Positions 5,355-5,387 of a stretch of DNA of 5,387 nucleotides are shown here, in pieces. How positions within the stretch are numbered: the first letter of the stretch is position 1; the number at the start of each line of letters is the position of its first letter. The notes under the pieces are model-generated. The model did no database searches and was not told where the DNA came from. It saw only the letters and a list, made by a program, of their open reading frames with translations. Source of the stretch: Acidobacteriota bacterium (lineage in GTDB: Bacteria > Acidobacteriota > UBA4820 > DSQY01); the NCBI GenBank assembly GCA_022759065.1, contig JAEMPZ010000162.1, positions 1-5,387 on the forward strand, given 5' to 3'. The translations under genes and the position numbers were made by a program.

Positions 5355-5387
5355 GGCCAGAGAAAATGCGCCGCCTCCCGAAGGGCG

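Overview
The window is a GC-rich stretch (roughly 60% by eye) of bacterial chromosome with six confidently called protein genes and almost no spare DNA. A signal peptide on the last gene, a CoA-disulfide-reductase-type flavoenzyme and a UbiX/UbiA quinone gene pair suggest a free-living diderm with respiratory quinones. The UbiA subtype resembles homologues in deltaproteobacteria and related phyla, many of which make menaquinone through futalosine. I cannot name a phylum from the sequence alone.

Layout. Bases 1-185 hold a G/C-rich hairpin and the leader of trpS; no promoter, T-box or Trp-rich leader peptide is convincing there. trpS (186-1148, +) encodes a complete tryptophanyl-tRNA synthetase. 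In the 67-bp gap after it lies a good sigma70-type promoter (TTGACA, 17-bp spacer, CATATT). It should drive a tightly packed operon: a small PilZ-domain protein (1216-1542), a diverged UbiX-type flavin prenyltransferase (1532-2119) and a UbiA-type aromatic polyprenyltransferase (2110-2982). The three reading frames overlap at both junctions, which suggests translational coupling.

On the opposite strand, a CoA-disulfide reductase/NADH oxidase family flavoenzyme (2971-4314, -) runs tail-to-tail into ubiA, with a 12-bp overlap of coding ends. Its true start is at 4314 rather than at the longer open frame beginning at 4440: a Shine-Dalgarno sequence and a promoter-like TCGACA, 17-bp spacer, TAAAAT lie just upstream of 4314. 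A 124-bp divergent spacer, with a G5C5 palindrome and TTGGCG direct repeats, separates it from a secreted DUF4097-type beta-repeat protein (4439-5275, +) carrying nine [V/T]NG repeats. The last 112 bases have no gene that I can support, only a short TGACG-containing repeat cluster.

How the genes work together. UbiX makes prenylated FMN for a UbiD-type decarboxylase (not in this window), and UbiA attaches the isoprenoid tail, so the middle operon serves quinone synthesis. The PilZ gene at its head raises the possibility of a c-di-GMP link. The flavoenzyme probably handles thiol redox or CoA disulfide. The DUF4097 protein is exported and of unknown role. I see no mobile element, CRISPR array, RNA gene or obviously new system; the most interesting points are the PilZ-ubiX-ubiA operon, the diverged UbiX and the structured divergent promoter region.
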